Positions 40,916 through 50,203 of a stretch of 64,000 nt of DNA are shown in pieces. Made by a program: the position numbers and the translations under genes. Below the pieces are notes generated by a model. It worked only from the letters and a program-made list of their open reading frames with translations. It was not told the origin of the DNA and ran no database searches. This DNA comes from Pseudidiomarina aquimaris (lineage in GTDB: Bacteria > Pseudomonadota > Gammaproteobacteria > Enterobacterales > Alteromonadaceae): NCBI RefSeq assembly GCF_003987395.1, contig NZ_PIPT01000009.1, positions 93,578 to 157,577 on the forward strand, read 5' to 3'. Within the stretch, counting starts at the first letter, position 1, and the number at the start of each line of letters is the position of its first letter.

Positions 40916-43120
40916 ATGGCTGCAGCAATGCACCCATGGCTGGGCGAATTTATCCAGCGTATTGAGCAACAAGAACTACCGCGGGCGCAAGCTGCGGGCG
41001 GTATTTTAAGTGAATCGGAGCTCGTTGAACTGTTTGATTCGCAACTTGCCAGTCGTTTACTCGACCTGCAGTCGCGTCTGATGCAAGCGGCTGGGCAAAG
41101 CTTTTACACGATCGGTAGTTCGGGCCATGAAGCCAATGCCGCAGTAGCAAAGGCGATGCGCGTGACCGATCCCGCCTTTTTGCATTATCGCAGCGGCGCC
41201 TTCTTTTTGCAGCGAGCCAAGCAAAAGCCCGGTTCGACGCCGTTGTATGACATGCTGTTAAGCTTTGCAGCATCCAGTGACGACCCGATTTCTGGCGGTC
41301 GCCACAAGGTGCTCGGTAGTCTTGATCTGCACATTCCACCACAGACCAGTACCATTGCCTCACATGTGCCGAAAGCTATGGGTACGGCGTTTGCGATTGG
41401 CCTCTCCAAACGATTGCAGCACCACGGCACGTGGCCGCATGATGCCATTGCCATGTGCAGCTTTGGTGATGCCTCGGCCAATCACTCGACCGCTTTAGGT
41501 GCTATTAACTCGGCCAGCTGGGCTGCGTACCAGCAAATTCCGATGCCGTTGTTGTTCGTTTGCGAAGACAACGGTTTGGGTATCTCGACCCATACCCCGC
41601 TAGGCTGGATCCAACAGCAGTTGAGTCAGCGTCCGGCGCTCAAATACTTTTTCGCTGACGGCAGCAATCTTGCGGAAACCTATTTGGTCGCCCAACAGGC
41701 CGCCGACTATGTCCGGCAAAAGCGCAAACCGGCGATGTTACACCTACGTACCATTCGCCTCTTTGGTCATGCCGGTGCCGATGCCGAGGTGGCCTATCGT
41801 AGCAAGCAAGAAATTGCTCGTGATGCGGAGCGTGACCCGCTCTTGCATACCTGTGCAGCTTTGATTAGTCGCGACTTGTTTACGCACGAGAGTTTGGCCG
41901 CCTATATTCGCCAGCAGCAGGAACGCATTGCCCGCGTTGCGCAGCAAGCCGCCCAGCAACCAAAACTAGAAACGGCCGAACAGGTGATGGCCTCGATTGT
42001 GCCACCGAAACGCGATGAAAGCGCAGTTCCAGTACCGCTTAGTGCACCGCAACGGGAACAACTATTCAAGTTTGATAAACATAATTACGGTAAGCGCCAG
42101 CATTTGGCGAAGCTGCTGAATTGGTCGTTGCATGATCTGATGGCGCAATACGGCAATATCGTTATGTGTGGCGAAGACATTGCGAAAAAAGGCGGTGTTT
42201 ACCATGTCACGCAGCACCTCATGGAAGCCTTTGGCCCGAACCGTGTACTCAACACGGTGCTCGATGAACAAAGCATTTTGGGCTTAGCCATTGGTATGGC
42301 GCAGCAGGGCTTCATCGCCATGCCGGAAATCCAATTCTTGGCTTACGTGCATAATGCTGAAGACCAAATCCGTGGTGAAGCGGCGACCTTGTCGTTCTTT
42401 TCAAACGGCAAGTACACCAACCCAATGGTGATTCGTATCGCCGGTCTGGCTTACCAACGAGGTTTTGGGGGCCACTTCCACAATGACAACTCGTTTGCAG
42501 TGTTCCGTGACATTCCTGGTGTTATCGTCCTGTGCCCATCGAACGGCCATGATGGCGCCCTGTTAATGCGCCAAGCCGTGCGTTTAGCCGCGGTAGAGCA
42601 ACGCGTGGTGATTATGCTTGAGCCTATTGCCTTGTATATGACGCGCGACCTCCATAGTGAGGGCGATGGCGGTTGGCTGTGTGACTATCCCGATCCCGCG
42701 CAGCCAGTACCTGAGCTCGGTGAGCCGGGCGTTCATGGCGATGGCGAAGAGCTTGCGATCGTTTCCTACGGCAATGGCTATTACCTTAGCCGCCAAGCCG
42801 AAGCGAAGCTCGCACAGGCTGGCCACAAAGTCCGCGTACTCGATATTCGCTGCTTAGTGCCGTTGCATACCGACAAAATCGTCGCCGCCCTCGGCAACTG
42901 TAAAAAAGTGTTGATCGTGGATGAATGCCGCCGTCGTGGCTCGTTAAGCGAGGAGCTTATCACTGCGCTGCATGAAGATTATGCGGGGCGTTTCGTGACT
43001 CAGCGTATCACTGCCGAAGACAGCTTCATCCCATTAGGAAAGGCGGCCTATACGGTATTACCGTCGACCGACGGGATTGTCGAAAAAGCCCAAACGATGT
43101 TGCAAGGAGGCCAAGCATGA
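40916..43120 (+). CDS. Fused alpha-beta E1 of a 2-oxoacid dehydrogenase
   Basis: A 734-residue thiamine-diphosphate enzyme with E1-alpha (about 1-360) joined to E1-beta (about 390-734). The alpha part has GDASANH with CEDNGLGIS as the TPP-Mg motif and SGHEANAAVA near residue 68. The beta part has VMCGEDIAKKGGVYHVT, PEIQFLAYVHNAEDQIRGEA and GGHFHNDNS. The ATG at 40916 follows TTGGAGG. Such fusions resemble branched-chain E1. No E2 or E3 gene is nearby. With gcdH upstream, 2-oxoadipate to glutaryl-CoA is a plausible step, but the substrate is inference. Confidence 0.88.
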   Translation: MAAAMHPWLGEFIQRIEQQELPRAQAAGGILSESELVELFDSQLASRLLDLQSRLMQAAGQSFYTIGSSGHEANAAVAKAMRVTDPAFLHYRSGAFFLQRAKQKPGSTPLYDMLLSFAASSDDPISGGRHKVLGSLDLHIPPQTSTIASHVPKAMGTAFAIGLSKRLQHHGTWPHDAIAMCSFGDASANHSTALGAINSASWAAYQQIPMPLLFVCEDNGLGISTHTPLGWIQQQLSQRPALKYFFADGSNLAETYLVAQQAADYVRQKRKPAMLHLRTIRLFGHAGADAEVAYRSKQEIARDAERDPLLHTCAALISRDLFTHESLAAYIRQQQERIARVAQQAAQQPKLETAEQVMASIVPPKRDESAVPVPLSAPQREQLFKFDKHNYGKRQHLAKLLNWSLHDLMAQYGNIVMCGEDIAKKGGVYHVTQHLMEAFGPNRVLNTVLDEQSILGLAIGMAQQGFIAMPEIQFLAYVHNAEDQIRGEAATLSFFSNGKYTNPMVIRIAGLAYQRGFGGHFHNDNSFAVFRDIPGVIVLCPSNGHDGALLMRQAVRLAAVEQRVVIMLEPIALYMTRDLHSEGDGGWLCDYPDPAQPVPELGEPGVHGDGEELAIVSYGNGYYLSRQAEAKLAQAGHKVRVLDIRCLVPLHTDKIVAALGNCKKVLIVDECRRRGSLSEELITALHEDYAGRFVTQRITAEDSFIPLGKAAYTVLPSTDGIVEKAQTMLQGGQA

Positions 43121-44175
43121 AAAAGACAGCCTTAGTGGTGTGCCCGGGGCGCGGTACCTACAACAAGCCAGAACTTGGGTCGATCTCCGCGAACATAGCC
43201 GCATCTTCGCCGAAAATCAAAGAAGATTTACAGAGTGTCTTAGCGACCATAGATGCCGAACGGGAACAGCAAGGACTCATGACGGTCTCCGAATTGGACC
43301 AAGCCAAGCTGTTTAAAACCTCGCTGCATCAAAAACCTGAACATGCCGCCGCATTAATTTATGCTGCGGGCTACTTAGATTTTCTCAGTATCGATCGTGA
43401 ACAATATGACGTGGTCGCCTTAACCGGTAACTCCATGGGCTGGTACACAGCTATGGCCTGCGCCGAAGCATGGTCAGTGCCAACCAGTACGCGCCTCGTA
43501 ACGAGTATGGCACAGCTCACTGCGGGCGGTGCCGGAGCACAGTTTATCTACCCGATTGTCGACGCCGATTGGCGTCCTGATCCGCAACGCATCGCGCTAG
43601 TTGAAGAACAACTTGCAAAGCACCAAGGCGAGCTATTTCGCTCGATTAACTATGGTGGCTATGCCGTCTTGGCCGGCACCGAGGCTGCCTGCAGCACCGC
43701 GGTGAAAGCCTTGCCGACAGCCGATGAGCGCTTCCCTATGGTATTACCTGGCCACGCTGCATTCCATACGTCGATCATGGCAGATGCTGCAGCAACGGCG
43801 CAGGAAACTTGGCCCGTGGCAGCTTTCCAGACGCCGCAAACACCGCTGGTCGATGGTCGTGGCCAAGCATGGTTAACGCCAGCGACGGATTTGCGTGCAC
43901 TGCAACGCTATACCCTCGGCCATCAAGTCACAGAAACATACGACTTCAGCAAGTCGGTACAAGTCGCGGTGAAAGAGTTTGCACCTGACCACATCATTCT
44001 TCTGGGGCCAGGAAGTGGTCTAGGTGGCGCAGTTGCACAGGCCTTGATTGAAATGCAATGGCAAGGACTGACCGACAAAGCCAGCTTCAGCGAGCGCCAA
44101 GCACAGGCCAAACCTTATGTGCTTAGTATGGGCCTACCTGAGCAGCGTGCTCTGGTGACAGCTGGGCAAAGCTAA
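43117..44175 (+). CDS. Malonyltransferase-like (FabD-fold) protein
   Basis: A 352-residue protein of the acyl-carrier-protein malonyltransferase fold. The nucleophile elbow is ALTGNSMGWYT (Ser near residue 109; GNSMG instead of the usual GHSLG). The catalytic histidine is in LPGHAAFHTSI near residue 211. The arginine that grips malonyl carboxylate is not obvious. It overlaps the E1 gene by 4 bp, so it is translated with it. The substrate is unknown; a CoA- or carrier-linked acyl group from the E1 reaction is one idea. Its end overlaps mscS by 53 bp. Confidence 0.78.
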   Translation: MKKTALVVCPGRGTYNKPELGSISANIAASSPKIKEDLQSVLATIDAEREQQGLMTVSELDQAKLFKTSLHQKPEHAAALIYAAGYLDFLSIDREQYDVVALTGNSMGWYTAMACAEAWSVPTSTRLVTSMAQLTAGGAGAQFIYPIVDADWRPDPQRIALVEEQLAKHQGELFRSINYGGYAVLAGTEAACSTAVKALPTADERFPMVLPGHAAFHTSIMADAAATAQETWPVAAFQTPQTPLVDGRGQAWLTPATDLRALQRYTLGHQVTETYDFSKSVQVAVKEFAPDHIILLGPGSGLGGAVAQALIEMQWQGLTDKASFSERQAQAKPYVLSMGLPEQRALVTAGQS

Positions 44176-44941
44176 CCGGCAAATCGCGCAGGCATGACTT
44201 GCCACGCGCGGTAAGATCGGTCATGAATTGGAATTGTTGTCGCGGATCGATGGGGTACGCTTTGAGTTTGTAATGCGTGCCCCAAGGCTCTTCATTGGCT
44301 ACCACCACAATCGGTTTTGCCAGTTGCACATAGGGACTGGTCAGCGCCACATCCTCCAGCAGATGTTTGACGCGATTGGCGTCATGTTCAGGGTGGAGGT
44401 AAAAGTCCACCACACACATCAAGCTCGGACCGCCATTGTTGGCATTGTGAATTAAGTTCGACCAGAGTTTCAGATGCGGGATAAACACCACCGTGTCGTC
44501 CGGCGTCACTATCTCTATGGCACGCATACCGATATGCTTCACCTCACCATAGGTGCCATCGACCGAAATCCAGTCGCCGGGCCGATACGGCACTTCATAC
44601 ACAGCAACCACGCCGGCAATAATGCTACTGACGTAATCTTTCAAGGCAAAGCCAATGGCCAAACCGGCGGCGCCGAGAATTGCGACCATATTGCGTGCGG
44701 TCGGCTCAATAACTAATGGCACAATCCAGACAATCGCAAAGATAAACACAATGACACGGACCGTCGGGATGAGCGCCAGCACAAACAGCCTTTGCTTACC
44801 GTGCAAATGATTTGCCAGCAGCGGTAAAAGTTTTTGGCTGCACCAAATGAACACCAACGAGGCAACAATCACTACGCCGATTTCAATCAGCACCGCGCTA
44901 TTGATTTCTTTGAATATGGCTAGAAACTGTTCGGTATCCAT
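44123..44941 (-). CDS. MscS-family mechanosensitive channel
   Basis: A 272-residue small-conductance channel with three membrane helices. The pore helix is in ILGAAGLAIGFALKDYVSSI near residue 88, followed by the MscS beta domain (YRPGDWISVDGTYGEVKHIG near residue 119) and an alpha-beta C-terminal domain. It releases solutes on osmotic downshock. It is 14 bp downstream of the next gene and in the same direction, so they form an operon. It is convergent with the malonyltransferase-like gene. Confidence 0.9.
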   Translation of the reverse strand: MDTEQFLAIFKEINSAVLIEIGVVIVASLVFIWCSQKLLPLLANHLHGKQRLFVLALIPTVRVIVFIFAIVWIVPLVIEPTARNMVAILGAAGLAIGFALKDYVSSIIAGVVAVYEVPYRPGDWISVDGTYGEVKHIGMRAIEIVTPDDTVVFIPHLKLWSNLIHNANNGGPSLMCVVDFYLHPEHDANRVKHLLEDVALTSPYVQLAKPIVVVANEEPWGTHYKLKAYPIDPRQQFQFMTDLTARGKSCLRDLPVSFAQLSPEHAAQVGPY

Positions 44942-44955
44942 TGTTCGCCTCGCCG

Positions 44956-45936
44956 TTAAAATCCATCGAGCCAGTAACCGCGTGCAGCTAAGAAGTCACG
45001 CACATCGATATAGGCGTACACAGTCGTGCGCCAAACGCCTTCATCATCCAGTTCAATCACACCGTTTTGTTGTAACCTTAACAGCTGTACATCGAGTTGG
45101 TCTGGCGCCAACATGGGTAACACCCACTGCAAGTGCTCGCCACGCAGGCCATGATGAAGCAGCAGGGCATAGAGAATAAACGCGGTCCCGTCGTCGGCTT
45201 CACGCGGCAATTGCGGTGCTTGGCGCTCGCTATCGCGCTCAAGCGCCCACAGCGCAAGTGCTACCCCCATGTTGCCACGGGCTTTGGCAGCCAGTTTGCG
45301 TAAACGCTTGTCGCTACCCTCAATACAGACCTGTCGCAACAAATCCGGCGTGGCTGCAGCAAAACAGTAGCAATGCGGCAAGCTCAACGGCCAAGCGCGT
45401 TGCAAAAAGGCAAAGGTCCAACTGTCGACGACCACCACGCCTTCACCTAGCTCGCCACGCAACAAGCGAGGTAGCAGCGCACGCACGAATTGCATGTGTG
45501 AGGTAGTGCGTAACCAAAAAGACGAAAACTCATCTAGCAACCAACGTTCACATTCTTGTGCTTGCCACCAGCCTTCCGTGTCTGCACTTTCCAGTTGTTC
45601 AATGCTAGGGATCTTGAGCTGCTGATAGCCATGCTGTTGCGCCCATTGCCGGAGAATTGCGCCCGAGCCACTAAACGGTGGGCTCACCACAAATCGCACT
45701 GTGGGGACACTTTCAAGTTCAGACCATGCTTGATCAACAGCTGCTACGGCAGGTTCAATATCAAATTCACGGTAATGGGGGAAATCTTGATCTTCAGGTG
45801 TCGAATCTTCGTCCGCGTCGCCACCGACAAGGTTACGCAAGCGAATCAGCACCTTCTGCACCATCGTACTAGCCGGTGCGGAGGGGCGCGCAAAGTCTTC
45901 GAGCGGAATCAGTTGCCAATGATTGCTTTCGGCCAT
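44956..45936 (-). CDS. Unrecognised protein with a degenerate P-loop, paired with mscS
   Basis: A 326-residue soluble protein without a signal peptide or membrane helix. After a strand at residues 78-84 (VRFVVSP) the sequence PPFSGSGAILRQWA looks like a Walker A loop that has lost its GKS/T lysine. GVVVVDSWTFAF near residue 167 sits where a Walker B strand would be, but with DS. The C-terminal 80 residues look like winged helices (LLRLQQNGVIELDDEGVWR). An ATPase-like fold without ATP hydrolysis is inference. It is 14 bp from mscS and may regulate or anchor the channel. Confidence 0.7.
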   Translation of the reverse strand: MAESNHWQLIPLEDFARPSAPASTMVQKVLIRLRNLVGGDADEDSTPEDQDFPHYREFDIEPAVAAVDQAWSELESVPTVRFVVSPPFSGSGAILRQWAQQHGYQQLKIPSIEQLESADTEGWWQAQECERWLLDEFSSFWLRTTSHMQFVRALLPRLLRGELGEGVVVVDSWTFAFLQRAWPLSLPHCYCFAAATPDLLRQVCIEGSDKRLRKLAAKARGNMGVALALWALERDSERQAPQLPREADDGTAFILYALLLHHGLRGEHLQWVLPMLAPDQLDVQLLRLQQNGVIELDDEGVWRTTVYAYIDVRDFLAARGYWLDGF

Positions 45937-46008
45937 AAATTTAAGCCATCCTTAAGTTCACTGATGTATTACACTGTACACCATCTAGCTGAAACAAAAA
46001 GTAAATCA

Positions 46009-46389
46009 ATGAAACCATCGCAAAAAGGTTTAATGCGCATTGTGCGCGCTACCGGCAACTCCATCAGGGGCTTTCGTGCGGCTTGGAAATCGGAAGCTGC
46101 GGTGCGTCAGGATTGCCTCTTGGCGCTCGTGCTGATCCCGCTGGCCCTCTGGCTTACTGCGGATGCTACCGAGCGCGCTTTACTTATTTTACCGGTGTTT
46201 ATTTTACTCATCGTCGAGCTGTTGAATTCAGCCATTGAGGCCACGGTCGACCGTATCAGTCCTGATCTGCATGAACTCAGCGGCAAAGCGAAAGATATCG
46301 CTTCAGCCGCTGTAATGTTCAGTTTGCTGCTGATTGGCGTGATGTGGACCCTTATCCTTTGGCCACAGTTGCGCACTTGGCTTGGCTAG
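46009..46389 (+). CDS. dgkA: Diacylglycerol kinase DgkA
   Basis: Small trimeric inner-membrane kinase that returns diacylglycerol to phosphatidic acid. It is 126 residues with three helices. The active-site segment ELLNSAIEATVDRI followed by HELSGKAKDIASAAV (near residue 75) is diagnostic. The ATG at 46009 has only a weak ribosome site. A longer frame to 45556 on this strand is not real. It is convergent with the next gene. Confidence 0.94.
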   Translation: MKPSQKGLMRIVRATGNSIRGFRAAWKSEAAVRQDCLLALVLIPLALWLTADATERALLILPVFILLIVELLNSAIEATVDRISPDLHELSGKAKDIASAAVMFSLLLIGVMWTLILWPQLRTWLG

Positions 46390-46411
46390 TCGTAGCTGAA
46401 GTGTTCCACTA

Positions 46412-47509
46412 TTATAGCGAGTCGCCTAAATATTGGTTCACCGCCTCGCGCCACTCAGCGCCACGCACATATCCGAGCAACGCACGGTTTATTTCTTCGC
46501 GACGCGCGTCGGCGGGCGGCAGCACAATGGCATAGTCTTGCGGAGCGAACGTTTCCGGCAAGACAGATAGGTTGGCAAAGCCTTTACGCAGTTGATACTT
46601 CAGGAGCGGTGCATCATAAACGACCGCATCCACTTGACCTTTATTGACCGCCTGCAGCGCTGCCGCTAAGGAAGGATAGTTTTGATAACCGAGATTTTCA
46701 CGATCGAGCCAATACGAGCTATACGAATTTGGCACACTCGCCACTCGCACCTGGGCGAGATCATCTTTATCTTGCACTCGCGTCGAGAGCTTATTAATGG
46801 TCAACGCGGAAGTAATCGAGGCAGTAAAACTTGAAATAATAATCACGCTCGTGAACATCCAAATCAGACCCACAGCTCGACCGGCTGCGCTGCGTGGTGA
46901 TTTATCGCCATAACCGACGGTGGTCATCGTCACCGCCGCCCACCAGAAACCTGCGCCGATACCGCGTAACGAACGACTATCAAACTCGTCAGGATTATGA
47001 CGACGCTCGGCCAACCAAACGAACACACCAGCAACCAGTAGAATTCCGATCAGGGCAACCAACACCGTTAAGAACTCGAAGCTGAAAAAGCGCTTGGTCA
47101 GCGTCCACCATGCAGCTTCTTCTGCTGCCGGCACCGCAATACCCAACCCTGCATTGTAAAAAGGCAAGGTAAAATCGATTTGCCGTTCGCGGTCAGCCGT
47201 CACCGAAATCGCCCCTAGGCCAACAGCATAGCGCTCATTGGCGACGCCATCGATCATCTCATCAAGACCAACGGGGTAATACTCAAACTCATAATTGTTG
47301 GTGCTGGCAATATCTTCCCATAAGGCAATGGTAAGCCCTTGAAACCTTCCGTCACCGTCTTGAGTGACAAAGGGTGGACTCACACGCACTGCAACTTTAA
47401 GGGGAGCGGTCGACGTATCTGCCGTTGCTTGCGCCGTTTGTGCTACGCTCACTGGCATAATGCCGCAAAGGCTTGCGACTGCGGCGAGAAGAATCATGAG
47501 TTTTCGCAT
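46412..47509 (-). CDS. GluR0-like ligand-gated potassium channel
   Basis: A 365-residue channel with the prokaryotic glutamate-receptor layout. A signal peptide (1-23) is followed by ligand lobe S1 (about 37-130), M1 (about 145-167), a pore loop with the potassium filter TVGYGD (197-202), M2 (about 213-236) and ligand lobe S2 (about 245-345). The lobes are those of amino-acid binding proteins, so the likely ligand is an amino acid. AGGAG lies before the ATG at 47509. The frame extends upstream to 47545 without a ribosome site. Only a few bacteria are known to use such channels; its role here is unknown. Confidence 0.9.
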   Translation of the reverse strand: MRKLMILLAAVASLCGIMPVSVAQTAQATADTSTAPLKVAVRVSPPFVTQDGDGRFQGLTIALWEDIASTNNYEFEYYPVGLDEMIDGVANERYAVGLGAISVTADRERQIDFTLPFYNAGLGIAVPAAEEAAWWTLTKRFFSFEFLTVLVALIGILLVAGVFVWLAERRHNPDEFDSRSLRGIGAGFWWAAVTMTTVGYGDKSPRSAAGRAVGLIWMFTSVIIISSFTASITSALTINKLSTRVQDKDDLAQVRVASVPNSYSSYWLDRENLGYQNYPSLAAALQAVNKGQVDAVVYDAPLLKYQLRKGFANLSVLPETFAPQDYAIVLPPADARREEINRALLGYVRGAEWREAVNQYLGDSL

Positions 47510-47587
47510 TGGAACTCCTTGTTTTTCTGTTGCTTCTAGGGGCACACTTAAGCCTAGTATACAGACCTCAATTGAAATGGGTGGATT

Positions 47588-48208
47588 ATGGAAATTTTCA
47601 TCGCCGTGTTGTTTTTCGCCTTCTCAACGACGATCACGCCAGGCCCCAATAATGTCATGATCATGTCTTCCGGCGTGAACTACGGCGTGCGCGCCAGCAT
47701 GCCGCATTTCCTCGGTATCTGTTTGGGCTTTCCGCTGATGGTTTTGTTGGTGGGTTTCGGCTTTGGAGTCATTTTCGAGAAGTTTCCGAACCTACACCAG
47801 TTGATTAAAGTAGTTGGGGTGGTCTACCTGCTATGGCTTGCTTGGCACATTGCCAGTGCTGAGCCAAAAGCGATTAAACGCGGCGACAAAAAGCCATTTA
47901 CCTTTTGGCAAGCGGCGTTATTTCAATGGGTTAATGCAAAAGCCTGGATGATGGCTTCAGGTGCGGTTGCTGCCTATACCACAGTACAAGGTAACCCAGT
48001 TATGGAAGTCGTCGCCATCACCTTGGCCTTTTTGTTGATGGCCTTTCCGTGTGTGGGCGTTTGGCTGTTGTTTGGCTCGCTATTGCGCAAAGTGCTATCA
48101 AACTCGATCTTCCAGCGCGTGTTTAATATCACCATGGGCTTGATCTTGGTGGCGTCCATCATACCGGTACTGCAAGAGCTTTGGCGCTATTACTTCGCCA
48201 GCTTTTAA
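47588..48208 (+). CDS. LysE-family amino-acid exporter
   Basis: A 206-residue inner-membrane exporter of the LysE/RhtB family with six helices. The N-terminal signature TPGPNNVMIMSSGVNYG near residue 19 and WVNAKAWMMASGAVAAY near residue 115 are typical. The transported amino acid cannot be told. GGTGG lies before the ATG. Its stop overlaps the convergent recQ by 4 bp. Confidence 0.9.
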   Translation: MEIFIAVLFFAFSTTITPGPNNVMIMSSGVNYGVRASMPHFLGICLGFPLMVLLVGFGFGVIFEKFPNLHQLIKVVGVVYLLWLAWHIASAEPKAIKRGDKKPFTFWQAALFQWVNAKAWMMASGAVAAYTTVQGNPVMEVVAITLAFLLMAFPCVGVWLLFGSLLRKVLSNSIFQRVFNITMGLILVASIIPVLQELWRYYFASF

Positions 48209-50025
48209 AGGCTCAACAGGGGTTCGTCTTCGGCATCTAAATACGCCGTAATCGCATCAATAAAGGCTTCGCCATAACGGGCAAACTTGGTTTGCCCCAC
48301 CCCTGAAATCATCAACATACTTTGCTCATCGGTCGGGTAATGCACGGCCATTTCGACCAATGTGGCATCGTTGAACACCACGAACGGCGGTTTATCTTCG
48401 GCTTCGGCGATACTTTTCCGCAACGCGCGTAGGCGCCGGAACAATAACTTGTCGTAGTCCGCCCGGTCGGTCACTTTCGGCTTGCTGACCGCCAAGTTGA
48501 TCCGTGGTTCAGCGAGTTGCAGCGCCACCTCTCCGCGCAATACGGGCCGTGCCGCTTCGGTCAATTGCAAAGTACCGTAGTGCTGAATATTTTGAAGCAC
48601 CAACCCACGATGGATAAGCTGGCGAATAATGCTTAGCCAGTAGCTCTGGCTCTGCTCCGCACCAATCCCAAAGGTCGACAGCTGTTCATGACCCAGCGCG
48701 GTTAAGCGCTGCGACTGACTGCCACGCAAAACATCAATAATATGGTTTGCACCAAAGCGCTGGCCCACCCGGTAAATGCAACTGAGAACCTTCTGGGCAT
48801 CGGTGGTGCCATCGTACTGACGCGGCGGATCGAGACAAATATCGCAATTGCCACAGGTCTTATCGCGGAATTCATTAAAATAATTCAGCAGCACTAAACG
48901 GCGGCAGGTCTGCGCTTCACCTAATGCCTGCATCGCCGAGAACTTATGTAGCTCAACTTGACGGCGTTGTTCATCGGGATGGTCGTTGATCATGCTGCGG
49001 ATCCAGCCCGCATCACTTGGGTCATAGAGCAATACCGCCTCGGCTGGCAGTCCGTCGCGGCCAGCACGCCCAGTTTCTTGATAATAGGCTTCGATGCTGC
49101 GTGGTACGTCAAAATGAATGACAAAACGGACATTAGGCTTGTTGATACCCATACCGAAGGCCACGGTGGCAACCACGACATCGATATCATCGCGCACAAA
49201 GCCGCGTAATACTTCTTCACGTTCTTCGTGTGGCAGGCGTGCGTGATAGCCACGCGCTCGGATCCCGTCGTTGCGCAAGCGCTCGGCGAGATCTTCGACC
49301 TTCTTGCGACTGCCGCAATAGACAATACCCGAAGCGCCTTTTTGTTTGGCAATATAATCGCGTAGCTGTTTTTGCGGCTTGTATTTTTCTTCGACGATGT
49401 AACGAATGTTGGGGCGGTCAAAGGAGCTTTTAAAGATCTCTGGCTCATGCAAGTGCAAGCGTTGCACAATGTCGGCTTCGGTCGCCGCATCGGCAGTGGC
49501 CGTAAGTGCCATAAACGGAATGTTCGGCAAGGCTTCGCGAAGCTGTCCCAGTTGCCCATATTCGGGGCGGAAGTCATGGCCCCACTGCGAGATACAATGC
49601 GCTTCGTCAATGGCAATCAACGTAATCGGCCACTGTTGCAATTGACGCATGAAGTAGCCTTGTAGCGCACGCTCAGGGCTGACATAGAGCAGCTTCACAA
49701 TACCCTGCGCGGCATCTTGCATGATCTCATGCTGTTGTTCGGTATCGAGACCGTTGTGCAAGGCGGCTGCGGCAACACCCATAGTTTGCAAGCTTTCAAC
49801 CTGGTCCTGCATCAGCGAAATCAGCGGTGAAACCACTAAGGTCACACCATCGCCCATAATCGCTGGCAATTGATAGCACAACGACTTGCCGCCGCCAGTG
49901 GGCATCAGTACGAGTGCATCTTGGCCTGCTTGCACGGCCGCGATCACTTGCTCTTGGCCCTGCCGGAATGAGGCATAACCAAACACATCGGCAAGGGTTT
50001 TTGACAGCGCGGCTGCGGTCATTCT
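48205..50025 (-). CDS. recQ: ATP-dependent DNA helicase RecQ
   Basis: 3'-5' helicase for recombination and fork repair. It is 606 residues. Motif I is LMPTGGGKSLCYQLP, motif II is DEAHCISQWGHDFRP, and motif VI is QETGRAGRDG. The RQC zinc site is CRRLVLLNYF...CGNCDIC. An HRDC domain ends the protein (LFRRLRALRKSIAE). The ATG at 50025 (MTAAALSKTLADVFGY) is the family start; the frame runs on to 50091. Confidence 0.95.
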   Translation of the reverse strand, partial: RMTAAALSKTLADVFGYASFRQGQEQVIAAVQAGQDALVLMPTGGGKSLCYQLPAIMGDGVTLVVSPLISLMQDQVESLQTMGVAAAALHNGLDTEQQHEIMQDAAQGIVKLLYVSPERALQGYFMRQLQQWPITLIAIDEAHCISQWGHDFRPEYGQLGQLREALPNIPFMALTATADAATEADIVQRLHLHEPEIFKSSFDRPNIRYIVEEKYKPQKQLRDYIAKQKGASGIVYCGSRKKVEDLAERLRNDGIRARGYHARLPHEEREEVLRGFVRDDIDVVVATVAFGMGINKPNVRFVIHFDVPRSIEAYYQETGRAGRDGLPAEAVLLYDPSDAGWIRSMINDHPDEQRRQVELHKFSAMQALGEAQTCRRLVLLNYFNEFRDKTCGNCDICLDPPRQYDGTTDAQKVLSCIYRVGQRFGANHIIDVLRGSQSQRLTALGHEQLSTFGIGAEQSQSYWLSIIRQLIHRGLVLQNIQHYGTLQLTEAARPVLRGEVALQLAEPRINLAVSKPKVTDRADYDKLLFRRLRALRKSIAEAEDKPPFVVFNDATLVEMAVHYPTDEQSMLMISGVGQTKFARYGEAFIDAITAYLDAEDEPLLSL

Positions 50026-50203
50026 AGCGGGCTCCGATTGCACAAGAATTGAATAGGGTCTATTGTATGCATCCCACGCGCTAAGCACCACCGCCGAACT
50101 GTTATTTCCGACAAATCCGCGTGGTAACTGATTAAATTTCGCACACCTCTGTGCGCCCAGCCAAACAGCCTTGGGCGCCCAACTAAGTATGAGAGTTTAC
50201 GGC

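Noticed and set aside
45970..45990. LexA box before dgkA
   Set aside because: CTGT is present, but the matching ACAG at the right distance is absent.
45556..46008. Upstream extension of the dgkA frame
   Set aside because: The region is antisense to the 44956-45936 gene, and DgkA homology starts at the ATG at 46009.
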